A stretch of 11,194 bases of DNA from the NCBI GenBank assembly GCA_029250385.1, contig JAQXFJ010000184.1, positions 1 to 11,194 on the forward strand. The letters are read 5' to 3'. Positions 1 through 7,330 of this stretch are shown one piece after another (the first letter of the stretch is position 1; every line of letters begins with the position of its first letter). The position numbers were made by a program, and so were the translations under genes. This stretch comes from Candidatus Poseidoniaceae archaeon. GTDB lineage: Archaea; Thermoplasmatota; Poseidoniia; Poseidoniales; Poseidoniaceae. The notes below the pieces were generated by a model. It saw nothing but the letters and a program-made list of their open reading frames with translations, was not told where the DNA came from and ran no database searches.

Positions 1-530
1 GGATAAACCATCTTACTTTTGTAAATGAAGAAGTCAAAGTAACCCCCCTTTCACCATCAACAGAATTTTGTAATTGGCTTGAGAATCATATTTTGTTGTT
101 TAACAGTCATATTACTCACGTATCTGGTGAGTTACACCAGAGTGTCTGGACGCGCTACAATAATGGAGATGAGGAGATTTCTAGTGCTCTAGACATGATT
201 AGGCAAGCCGGCCTAGATATGGCATCAGCAATTTCCAATGAATCAAAAACAGCAGTAATATCCTCGATAAATCAAGTAATGATTGCAGTAGATCTGCTGG
301 GAAAAGAACTCCACCAACCATTTCGCCAAGTTCTTGCTGAATTTACCAAACAAAATCTGGTTGCGACATGGAAAGCCATGGGGGCAGGTGGTGGTGGTGT
401 TGTCGGCATTGTGATTAACAATTTATCAGAAAGAGAACAAATAATATCTTCACTCGAGGAAAAGGGGTGGAGTCATATTGACTGGGCAATTGATTTCACC
501 GGCGTTTATCGAACTGAAACTATTCTTTGA
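1..530 (+). CDS. GHMP-family kinase, C-terminal part (5' end outside window)
   Basis: The frame is open from the left edge (first full codon at 3) to the TGA at 528-530, giving about 175 residues of a C-terminus. A TTG at 93 could be read as a start, but the in-frame coding before it argues that the gene begins outside the window. The key sign is the glycine-rich loop KAMGAGGGGVVGIV (about nt 367-408), which matches GHMP motif 3, the phosphate-binding loop near the C-terminus of mevalonate, phosphomevalonate, galacto- and heptose kinases. It is preceded by helical sequence and followed by an alpha/beta stretch ending IDFTGVYRTETIL, as expected for the GHMP C-terminal domain. An isoprenoid (mevalonate or phosphomevalonate) kinase is plausible in an archaeon making ether lipids, but the substrate-determining N-terminal half is missing, so I do not name it. 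The gene converges on the next one with an 11-nt overlap. Confidence 0.75.
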   Translation, partial: INHLTFVNEEVKVTPLSPSTEFCNWLENHILLFNSHITHVSGELHQSVWTRYNNGDEEISSALDMIRQAGLDMASAISNESKTAVISSINQVMIAVDLLGKELHQPFRQVLAEFTKQNLVATWKAMGAGGGGVVGIVINNLSEREQIISSLEEKGWSHIDWAIDFTGVYRTETIL

Positions 531-3003
531 GTTTGATAAATTCCAAGTCAGTTTCTAACAAAAAGATTGCTTCTTTAGTCAACTTATATCGATTTTTGAT
601 GCCCATTTTACGTTTTTCAACCAAGCCATATTTTTGTAATGTTCTTAGATGGTGGGAAATTAATTGCTGGCTCTTTGATAATTTTTTTGCTAGTTCAGAC
701 TGAGTTGGAAAATCACCGTACTGGTGCTCATCATCAAGAAGCGTGAGAATCTTACCTTGCAAGCTTTTAGGGTCAGGTGATAGTAATGGAACTGGTAAAT
801 TTTCAGGATTCATACCAGGATATAGTGAGTTATTCAACGGATAATATCTAACAAATCTTCCATCATTGACTCGCCAAATTAACTCTTGATTTTCCAATAA
901 TCTCAAATGATGGGTAATTTGTCCATTACTCATACTTAATGCCGCCATTAATGCTCTAAAATGACACCCAGGATTGGCTGTAAGATAACCTATTAATCGA
1001 CCCCGTTGGAAACGCCCATCAGAGGTTTCATGAGTCTTACCGACCAAACCTAACAACCACAAGCCTGCAGTAGTTGTTGGGATTCTAATGCTCTCAGTAT
1101 TTGATATAATTACTAGTAAACCGAAGACTATCGACGAACTTGTAACACTAATAAGTGCTATTTCGGTAATTGTTACTGTTTCTTCTCCATCAGGTTCTTG
1201 TTCCGATAAGAATACTTGGGCAACAGGTTCACTCTCAGAGTAAACGGAGTTTATGGTTATTATTGGCAAGCCAAATAATCCACAACCATTATTTTGATCA
1301 TCTACTAATGAGGCAGAGTATTCCCCGTTCCAGCCTTTGTGAGGGATATAACCCTCTGACTGTTCGAGATTGCTTAGCATGAATGCAGAATTTGGTGAGC
1401 TAATCATCCAACAACTGTCACCATTAAATTGAACCAAATCCCACTGCCCATTAACCGAAATCAACTCATTTTCAATTTTTATTGTTTGTCCAAGATGGGT
1501 GTATACTGAATTTTCATGGTAGTGTATAAACTCTAAATTTATCTTGTACGAGACATCAATTTTTTCCATATGTTCTAAATCTGGGACTTCACTTTTATGG
1601 CTAATAATGTAACTATTATCTTGTGGGGTTAAATAATTCCCAGGGGTGTATCCACAAATCTCGAACGATGGGATATCATAGGCTTCAATATTTGAAACAT
1701 ATTGAATCTTAATGATACAGTTTGAATATAGCCTTATTACCCCATCTACAGAAGTTAGTGTTATTCTGTTGTAAATAGAATCGTCTAGGATAAAATTCTC
1801 AGGATCCACGTTAATGTGATTTGACATACAAGAAATAGCAACGTTTGTATTATGATTTTGATAATCTGCAGAATAATATGAATCCCCTATACCCACAATC
1901 AGGGTATATTTGCCTTGTTCGATGTAACAGCCATGGGCATTAGTTAGTTCCCATTGGTATAAATCCGTCATTATGTTTGTATTTCTGTCAGTACTTTTGT
2001 TATTCATCTCACAATAGTCAACGCTCAGACTGTTAACCAAATCTCCCAAATCATTGACGATGTTTACATCAGCATAACACTCTGAGCCAACATTACTGTG
2101 CTCAGCTAAATTAACTTGAAGCGATATAGCAGAATCAACTTGATTTAGTACTAATTCGTTTACTGTAATGGATGGGAGGTATTGAACAGTTGCTGGCAAT
2201 ATTTCTTCTTGAATGTCATCAGAAATTTCATTTGATAAGAAAAGGTAATTTTCATCATCTCCAAGGATAGAATATTTTAGCGAACGATTGTCATTAATCC
2301 ATTCTTTAGGTATCAGTTGGCTAGAAGAATAAATATTTTCGAATGGATGTAAAATTGCAGCTCCATTGAAGCAGTCATCGAAGATAAACCGATAGATTTG
2401 GTTTTCTAAGATAATAGTACAGTCAATGTTGTCAGTAATAATAGGTTCAGTACTTGGATTGTAAATAGTAAATTGAGCCAGGTAAGAACCATCATCGATG
2501 TCGACTAATTTAGCCTTTAAATCTAAATAATTATTATTGTTTGAGGAACTGTAAAATTCAAAAACCAGAGAGTTGTGTATTGGTTCTTTGCTGTGATAGA
2601 GATATATTGTGTAGGTTCCCGATGGTATTATCTGGTTTTCTGCATCGGTAAAATCCCAATATTGAGTTGTTAGATCATACTTTTCATTTTCCTCAATCAC
2701 AATAGTTTGGATTTGGTTTCTACAAGTTGTTTCGGATGAATAAACTTCATCCCCAAATGAATTGATAACAGTAAAAATAAATTCGCATGAAGGGTTGTTG
2801 CTGATGGTAACTTTTTCTGCTGGGTTGAATAATTGAACATCTAAAGTTAACCTATCTCCTTCAATGTAGGTTTGTTCAATGTCACTTTCCAATAATAAAA
2901 TCAAGTTGGAATTAGTAGATTCCTGTCCGTAGGAATGCGGAATAATTGATAGTAAAAAAACTCCGGCAAGCAAAGCAACTACCAATCTGGTCCCGCCCGC
3001 CAT
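520..3003 (-). CDS. Membrane-anchored one-component regulator: extracellular sensor, TM, tandem winged helices
   Basis: This 827-residue protein probably senses something outside the cell and binds DNA inside it. Residues 1-26 are a signal peptide or N-terminal anchor. Residues about 40-600 are beta-rich and extracellular. The first unit (about 45-150) resembles a BsuPI-like/Ig-type domain, with LTLDVQLFNPAEKVTISN, then YWDF and the PSGTYTIYLY strand; related units follow near 160-260, 280-390 and 410-510. Cysteines come in pairs (73/94, 195/211, 309/331, 429/450), suggesting disulfides. A membrane helix spans about 613-634, followed by a weaker hydrophobic stretch at 641-655. The cytoplasmic part holds two winged helices: about 663-722 (NPGCHFRALMAALSMSNG, then THHLRLLE and a wing ending VRYYP) and about 745-815 (TQSELAKKLSKSQQLISHHL). 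Many euryarchaeal regulators have a membrane segment followed by an NPG...NG...HLR winged helix. Start is the ATG before the signal peptide; no clear Shine-Dalgarno precedes it. The ligand and target genes are unknown. Confidence 0.8.
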   Translation of the reverse strand: MAGGTRLVVALLAGVFLLSIIPHSYGQESTNSNLILLLESDIEQTYIEGDRLTLDVQLFNPAEKVTISNNPSCEFIFTVINSFGDEVYSSETTCRNQIQTIVIEENEKYDLTTQYWDFTDAENQIIPSGTYTIYLYHSKEPIHNSLVFEFYSSSNNNNYLDLKAKLVDIDDGSYLAQFTIYNPSTEPIITDNIDCTIILENQIYRFIFDDCFNGAAILHPFENIYSSSQLIPKEWINDNRSLKYSILGDDENYLFLSNEISDDIQEEILPATVQYLPSITVNELVLNQVDSAISLQVNLAEHSNVGSECYADVNIVNDLGDLVNSLSVDYCEMNNKSTDRNTNIMTDLYQWELTNAHGCYIEQGKYTLIVGIGDSYYSADYQNHNTNVAISCMSNHINVDPENFILDDSIYNRITLTSVDGVIRLYSNCIIKIQYVSNIEAYDIPSFEICGYTPGNYLTPQDNSYIISHKSEVPDLEHMEKIDVSYKINLEFIHYHENSVYTHLGQTIKIENELISVNGQWDLVQFNGDSCWMISSPNSAFMLSNLEQSEGYIPHKGWNGEYSASLVDDQNNGCGLFGLPIITINSVYSESEPVAQVFLSEQEPDGEETVTITEIALISVTSSSIVFGLLVIISNTESIRIPTTTAGLWLLGLVGKTHETSDGRFQRGRLIGYLTANPGCHFRALMAALSMSNGQITHHLRLLENQELIWRVNDGRFVRYYPLNNSLYPGMNPENLPVPLLSPDPKSLQGKILTLLDDEHQYGDFPTQSELAKKLSKSQQLISHHLRTLQKYGLVEKRKMGIKNRYKLTKEAIFLLETDLEFIKLKE

Positions 3004-3064
3004 GATACACAGTAGTACTCATCATTTGAAAGACCAGCGGTCATCGGCAACATGAGGTAACGGC
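3004..3064. promoter_or_regulatory. Head-to-head promoter gap between membrane regulator and MBL hydrolase
   Basis: These 61 bp must carry start signals for both divergent genes. No strong archaeal TATA box is evident. An AT-rich CTTTCAAATGAT (minus strand, about 3020-3031) lies at about the right distance for a short-leader or leaderless transcript of the regulator gene, but it is not canonical. A small palindrome, GACC-AGC-GGTC, sits at 3032-3042 near the centre and could be an operator or chance. Promoter presence is inferred from gene orientation. Confidence 0.4.
3054..3058 (+). promoter_or_regulatory. Ribosome binding site for MBL hydrolase
   Basis: GAGGT ends 6 nt before the GTG at 3065, a good Shine-Dalgarno distance. 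It supports the GTG as the start of the metallo-beta-lactamase-fold gene. Confidence 0.5.
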
Positions 3065-3823
3065 GTGGAACTCCCCAATCTAATATTGAACAATGATACA
3101 ATCCAAGTGTATCAGAAGCAACTTGGGCAATGGGATAATTTGAATCATTTGATAGTCTGCCTTAAGACAAAAAAAGCCTGTATTATAGACCCTTTTGACG
3201 GTTCGTTCTGGGAAGAGTTCTGTCAAGACAATAATCTTCAACTTGAGCAGGTTTGGCTCACTCATAGTCATTGGGATCATTGTAAAGGCGTTGAAGCATT
3301 GGTCAATAGTACAGTATTTTCCCCAGTAGTTAGGTGTCATGAGTTAGAACAACTACGTGGCTATAATGGCGAGTATATTCAATGGTGGATACACAACGAA
3401 CATTCTTCCGAAACATGTGTAATAGGACAATTAGAATTTTCTGTTCATTGCACTCCAGGACATACTCCGGGGCATGTAGTGTTTATCGGTAACGGAATTG
3501 TAATTAGCGGAGATTGTCTGTTTCTAGGGAGTTGTGGTAGAACTGACTTACTGGGTGGAGATACAAGTAAACAGCGTGCATCGCTAAAATATTTACAAAC
3601 AATTTTTAGTAAATTATCTGGTAGTGATTTAGTTGTACCGGGCCATAAATATGAACTAAAAGATGGAACCGTCCCGACTGTAATGAAATTATCAAAAGTT
3701 CTTACTTTAAATGAGGCTTTAATGGCTGTTGAGGACGATGAGAGATGGGAAAGTTTGCCATTTCTTGCATTTGATGACGATCTTGCTGCTAAGGCTCGTC
3801 GGCAAGAAGCCCAGCATTCATAG
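3065..3823 (+). CDS. Metallo-beta-lactamase-fold hydrolase, glyoxalase II / persulfide dioxygenase-like
   Basis: This is a 252-residue cytoplasmic metalloenzyme with no signal peptide. All metal ligands of the fold are visible: H67, H69, D71 and H72 in THSHWDH, H133 in CTPGHTPGH, D150 in ISGDCLF, and H194 in VVPGHKY. The GCGRTDLLGGD segment (about 156-166) resembles the GRTD/GRSD signature of persulfide dioxygenases (ETHE1 type) and YcbL/GloC-type glyoxalases. The roughly 58 residues after H194, with LTLNEALM and ESLPFLAF, recall the C-terminal helical part of classical glyoxalase II. It could therefore hydrolyse a thioester such as an acyl-thiol conjugate (detoxification) or oxidise persulfides; sequence alone does not decide. 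The GTG start is backed by GAGGT 6 nt upstream. The gene is divergent from the membrane regulator, and its last 6 nt overlap the convergent surface-protein gene. Confidence 0.85.
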   Translation: MELPNLILNNDTIQVYQKQLGQWDNLNHLIVCLKTKKACIIDPFDGSFWEEFCQDNNLQLEQVWLTHSHWDHCKGVEALVNSTVFSPVVRCHELEQLRGYNGEYIQWWIHNEHSSETCVIGQLEFSVHCTPGHTPGHVVFIGNGIVISGDCLFLGSCGRTDLLGGDTSKQRASLKYLQTIFSKLSGSDLVVPGHKYELKDGTVPTVMKLSKVLTLNEALMAVEDDERWESLPFLAFDDDLAAKARRQEAQHS

Positions 3824-6800
3824 AATTTCATCAAGATTAACCATGGTGGGTATCGCTGCATCTTGTTCTTGTTGCTGTTGAATTTCAAATTGCTTCCATT
3901 GAGGCAATTCCGCAGTACTCTGCTCTACCCACCCCAAAGCCTTGGCCTCGTCTAATTGACCGTTAGCAACGTAATAGTCAATCCAAGCACCTCGGCGCTC
4001 TTCATCCTCTGAAAAGGCATCATTTACCATTATTTCTTCGAGTTTCCCTTTCTTAGATTTGCTTTTAGCCAAGGTTTTGGAGAATTGGGCAATAATAATC
4101 GCCGACAGGAGTGCGACAATAGCGATTCCTAGGTAGATTAACACAGAACTCTGGCCATCATTATTTGAATCGGATTGAAGGTTACTATCCGAGTTCGGGT
4201 CCTCGGTGATTGAACATTTGACATTACCAATTCGACCTTCAAAGATTTCAGGGTCCCATGGGCATGGGTCAGAAGTGTCGCTCATTCCATCTAGGTCACT
4301 ATCTAGGCAGCCAAAGACATCGAGATAAGATTGGCCAGGTACCGTTTCACAGTCGTCAGGTTGGAATGCTCCCCCTGTGAAATTATCACCATATCCGTCG
4401 CCATCTTGGTCGCTCCATTGAGAGACTTCAAGTGGGAATAAATCGCTGAAATTATCCCCGTAGCCATCGCCATCTTGGTCACTCCATTCGCTTGAAAAGT
4501 CAGGAAAAGCATCGCCGCTTTGTTGTCTTAATTCGATAATTCTGTCAGGGTTATCCTGGTCCTCAGTAAATGTCAAAGTCCAAAGGTAATTATCTCCATA
4601 ACCATCGCCATCGGTATCGATCCATTGCAGTCCATCTTGCGGGAATGTATCGTCTACATCAGCCCAGCCGTCACCATCTGAATCTAAACATCCATAACGA
4701 TTATTTTGATTTGATAATCCAAATACATCAACGCAATCATCTCCTCCTGGCCGATTTACCTCATCACCATAGCCATCGCCATCTTGGTCAGACCATTGTA
4801 GAGGATTTTCAGGAAACGCATCTTCAGGGTCAACAAAACCATCGCCATCTGTATCAGGACATCCTCTAGTTAGTGGATTTGGTGAATTACCGGCTCTAGT
4901 AGGACAGATGTCTCCGTTTACAGCTCCAGTTTCGTTATTATCGCCATAACCATCACCGTCAAAATCCGACCACTGGGTAGGGTCATTCTTGAATACATCT
5001 CCATTATTTCCTGCTGCGTTGTCTCCGTAGCCATCACCATCCGTATCCTTACATTGTGTAGGGTCGTCGGGGAATACATCAGGATTCAAACCAGTTTGGT
5101 TATCTCCACCACAATCTAGCGCGTCACCATCTCTATTTTCCCACTGCGAAGCATCGTTTGGAAACGGGTCTCCTTGGTCTGAGTAACCATCTTCATCGGT
5201 ATCAATACAACCGATTCTATCGATGAATGAATATCCCTTGTCATCCGGGCATTCATCAGGTGAATTACCGTCTGTATTATCGCCATAGCCATCGCCATCT
5301 CGATCACACCATTGCGTTGGATCTAGTGGAATACCGTCAGCCTGACAATATCCGCCTTGAGATATACTGCCCCAGTTAGCCGTTGGATCAGAATAAGTAT
5401 CGCCGTCAGTATCGGGGCAACCGTATCTATCAGCGGTAGAATTACCAAACACGTCGGGGCAGCCATCAGCATCATCTCCAAATTGGTTATCTCCATACCA
5501 ATCACCGTCAGTATCTACCCATTGGTTGTTGTCAAGTGGGAATTTATCTACCTGTATGGCATTAATTATCAATAGTCCTGGCCAAGTAGAGCCACGATTT
5601 ACCTCCCAAGATTCATCGTTGTAATTATCGCCCCAACCATCGCCGTCACTATCATTCCACTGTGTTGGATTACTTGGAAACGCATCACCACGCTGATTTG
5701 TATGGAATACTACAGCGGTAACGTCGTAATAGTACTGGTCCCCATAGCCATCCCCGTCACTATCTACCCATTGTTCGGGATCATTTGGTGCCCAATCACC
5801 AGCATCAGACCATCCGTCTCCGTCAGCATCAGGGCAGCCAAAACGATCTTGTGTTGAGGTTCCGAATTGATTTATACAGACGTCCGGGTTAGTTGCAGGT
5901 GCAGGGTTATCGCCATATCCATCGCCATCGGTATCATTCCATTGACTGCCATCAGTTGGAAAAGCATCTACTACACCATCACCTTGGTCATAGGTATTGT
6001 ATCCGTCCTGATCTTCATCTAAATCAGCATACCAAAAGTAAACTCCTTCATCATTTCTAGTATGGGCGGTAACAATTTTACCGCCATCAGGATGCCACGA
6101 AACCCCATCTATTTGGCCACATTGATTATTGTTGGTTCCAGCACAGTTATTGGGTCTTGGACCTGAAAAGGCATCAACTAGTAAACTGGATGTTGTTTCG
6201 TATATCTTAGCAGTTGCTCCATCTGCTTCATACCAGTACATTCCGACAATAAATTTAGAACCATCTGGTGAAAAATCCACTGATGAGCAGGATGTACTTG
6301 TTCCAACTTCCCAGATAATGGGCCACCCGCTACCATCATATTCGTGAACCTGAACACGCGCTCCGTTAGATTCGTAAGCGCCACACATAACGATGTAATT
6401 GCCATCAGGAGACCATGCAATAGCATTTACAGAATCAGGAGGGCTTGAAATTGATGCTACAGTAGTCCCAGTCGCAATTTCAGAAATGTACCAATCTCCT
6501 TCACTTGCTACTGCAATAAAATTACTATCAGGTGAGAATGCAGTATCGTAGAATCGATCTTCTCCTCCAGGATTTATTCCCGAGCTGAAGAAGTTACCAG
6601 TAGAGGTATTGATGAATGAAATAATTCCATTAGTTCCTTGATTTCCAGACCTTCCAATAGATACAGCAAGTAGAGAATTATCCAACGAGAATTCAACATC
6701 GTTTACTCTCTCACCACTGCCAACATCAACACTTATTGAACCATACAAACTGGTCATAGTGGCTGCATCAAAAATGTGCACGGTATCATCGTCGACGCCA

Positions 6801-7225
6801 GCAGCAACTAAATTGCTGTTAGGTGAAAAGGCAACAGAATTTATCTGCGAGCCAAGATCAGCAGATCTAACGTTGACGAAGGTTGATGAATTCCAAGTCC
6901 TGACAAAACCGTCATCAGCACCGGTGACTAAACTGTGACCGTCGCCAGAATATTCAATGTCATTATAATCTTGATTTGAATTTAGAATTTGTTCTGTTTG
7001 GAAATTTGGATTAGATGTAGTCCATGGGTCATTTATGTCCGAAGTGCCATCGCCGTCAAAATCCGGGCAACCCGTTTTGTCTACAGTTGAGGTTCCAGAG
7101 GACCATTTGCAGTCATCTGCTGCGTCACTTATACCATCGCCATCTGAGTCTGCTGAAACAGTAATTGGTATTGTTGCCAAGACAAGGATAGACAGCACCA
7201 ACAAAGTAGTCCTTGCTGAACCCAT
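3818..7225 (-). CDS. Giant surface protein: WD40-like propeller, TSP3-type calcium repeat stalk, TM, cytoplasmic tail
   Basis: This 1135-residue single-pass membrane protein is mostly outside the cell. Residues 1-25 are a signal peptide (cleavage likely after VSA). A first calcium-binding module follows (26-65; DSDGDGISD, GCPDFDGDG). Residues about 75-400 hold seven WD40-like blades with SPDG-type turns near 93, 134, 181, 231, 272, 319 and 378, enough for one closed propeller. Residues about 402-985 hold 11 DxDGDxYGD/WGD loops, mostly preceded by QW, interspersed with (F/Y)GCPDxDGDG loops, like thrombospondin type 3 repeats that bind calcium through Asp. A membrane helix (about 1026-1047) is followed by a Lys-rich stop (KSKSKKGK) and an 80-odd-residue tail containing GAWIDYYVANGQLDEAKALG. 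At least nine N-x-S/T sequons are present. It may be an adhesin, a ligand-binding receptor or a cell-surface scaffold; function is not established. It is head-to-head with the STAND ATPase gene. The ATG start is supported by GGGAGGG just upstream. Confidence 0.85.
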   Translation of the reverse strand: MGSARTTLLVLSILVLATIPITVSADSDGDGISDAADDCKWSSGTSTVDKTGCPDFDGDGTSDINDPWTTSNPNFQTEQILNSNQDYNDIEYSGDGHSLVTGADDGFVRTWNSSTFVNVRSADLGSQINSVAFSPNSNLVAAGVDDDTVHIFDAATMTSLYGSISVDVGSGERVNDVEFSLDNSLLAVSIGRSGNQGTNGIISFINTSTGNFFSSGINPGGEDRFYDTAFSPDSNFIAVASEGDWYISEIATGTTVASISSPPDSVNAIAWSPDGNYIVMCGAYESNGARVQVHEYDGSGWPIIWEVGTSTSCSSVDFSPDGSKFIVGMYWYEADGATAKIYETTSSLLVDAFSGPRPNNCAGTNNNQCGQIDGVSWHPDGGKIVTAHTRNDEGVYFWYADLDEDQDGYNTYDQGDGVVDAFPTDGSQWNDTDGDGYGDNPAPATNPDVCINQFGTSTQDRFGCPDADGDGWSDAGDWAPNDPEQWVDSDGDGYGDQYYYDVTAVVFHTNQRGDAFPSNPTQWNDSDGDGWGDNYNDESWEVNRGSTWPGLLIINAIQVDKFPLDNNQWVDTDGDWYGDNQFGDDADGCPDVFGNSTADRYGCPDTDGDTYSDPTANWGSISQGGYCQADGIPLDPTQWCDRDGDGYGDNTDGNSPDECPDDKGYSFIDRIGCIDTDEDGYSDQGDPFPNDASQWENRDGDALDCGGDNQTGLNPDVFPDDPTQCKDTDGDGYGDNAAGNNGDVFKNDPTQWSDFDGDGYGDNNETGAVNGDICPTRAGNSPNPLTRGCPDTDGDGFVDPEDAFPENPLQWSDQDGDGYGDEVNRPGGDDCVDVFGLSNQNNRYGCLDSDGDGWADVDDTFPQDGLQWIDTDGDGYGDNYLWTLTFTEDQDNPDRIIELRQQSGDAFPDFSSEWSDQDGDGYGDNFSDLFPLEVSQWSDQDGDGYGDNFTGGAFQPDDCETVPGQSYLDVFGCLDSDLDGMSDTSDPCPWDPEIFEGRIGNVKCSITEDPNSDSNLQSDSNNDGQSSVLIYLGIAIVALLSAIIIAQFSKTLAKSKSKKGKLEEIMVNDAFSEDEERRGAWIDYYVANGQLDEAKALGWVEQSTAELPQWKQFEIQQQQEQDAAIPTMVNLDEIL
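4270..6022 (-). repeat. Coding repeat array for calcium-binding stalk
   Basis: This stretch encodes the tandem Asp-rich repeats of the surface protein (about residues 402-985). The typical unit is QW-x-D-x-DGDGYGDN, then a variable loop, then a cysteine, an FG-x-S-x-x-D-R-type linker, and GCPDxDGDGxxD. At the DNA level the repeats are diverged but still share words: CCATCGCCATCTTGGTC is identical at 4464-4480 and 4773-4789, and differs by one base near 4395. Such identity could allow copy-number change by recombination. Confidence 0.85.
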
Positions 7226-7227
7226 GA

Positions 7228-7234
7228 CCCTCCC
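7228..7234 (-). promoter_or_regulatory. Ribosome binding site for giant surface protein
   Basis: On the minus strand, GGGAGGG ends two bases before the ATG (complement of 7223-7225). The GGAGG core within it stands about 3-4 nt from the start, slightly close but the strongest purine-rich match in the window. It decides the ATG that gives a complete signal peptide. Confidence 0.5.
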
Positions 7235-7318
7235 ATCATTATTAGAATAAAGGAATTATGGTTATTTTGCTCTTACATCAAATTATCAAAATGCCAAAAC
7301 CGCTTAGTTGTAGTAACC

Positions 7319-7324
7319 GGTGGA
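7319..7324 (+). promoter_or_regulatory. Weak ribosome binding site for STAND ATPase
   Basis: GGTGGA ends 6 nt before the GTG at 7331. It resembles the AGGTGG before the glycosyltransferase GTG and is the only purine-rich candidate here. Confidence 0.35.
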
Positions 7325-7330
7325 TTAACT

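Larger units (their letters stand above)
7226..7330. promoter_or_regulatory. Head-to-head promoter gap between surface-protein and STAND ATPase genes
   Basis: These 105 bp separate two divergent genes. AT-rich stretches at about 7235-7260 (minus-strand CCTTTATTCTA, about 26 nt before the surface-protein ATG) and about 7276-7291 could hold TATA elements for the two directions, but neither is canonical. Near the STAND start lies a loose symmetric element: AGTT (7306-7309), ACCGGT (7316-7321), AACT (7327-7330). Promoter function is inferred from orientation. Confidence 0.4.

Noticed and set aside
93..530. A separate 145-residue gene starting with TTG at 93
   Set aside because: The same frame is open back to the left edge and the product carries a GHMP C-terminal motif, so this is the end of a longer gene.
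4570..4869. Plus-strand frame rich in His, Arg and Leu within the surface-protein gene
   Set aside because: Its composition is the antisense reading of Asp/Gly repeat codons, so it is a shadow of the calcium-binding repeats.
4270..6022. CRISPR array or minisatellite
   Set aside because: The periodicity is irregular in DNA but regular in the translated protein, with cysteine and Asp motifs kept in frame; it is coding repeat sequence.
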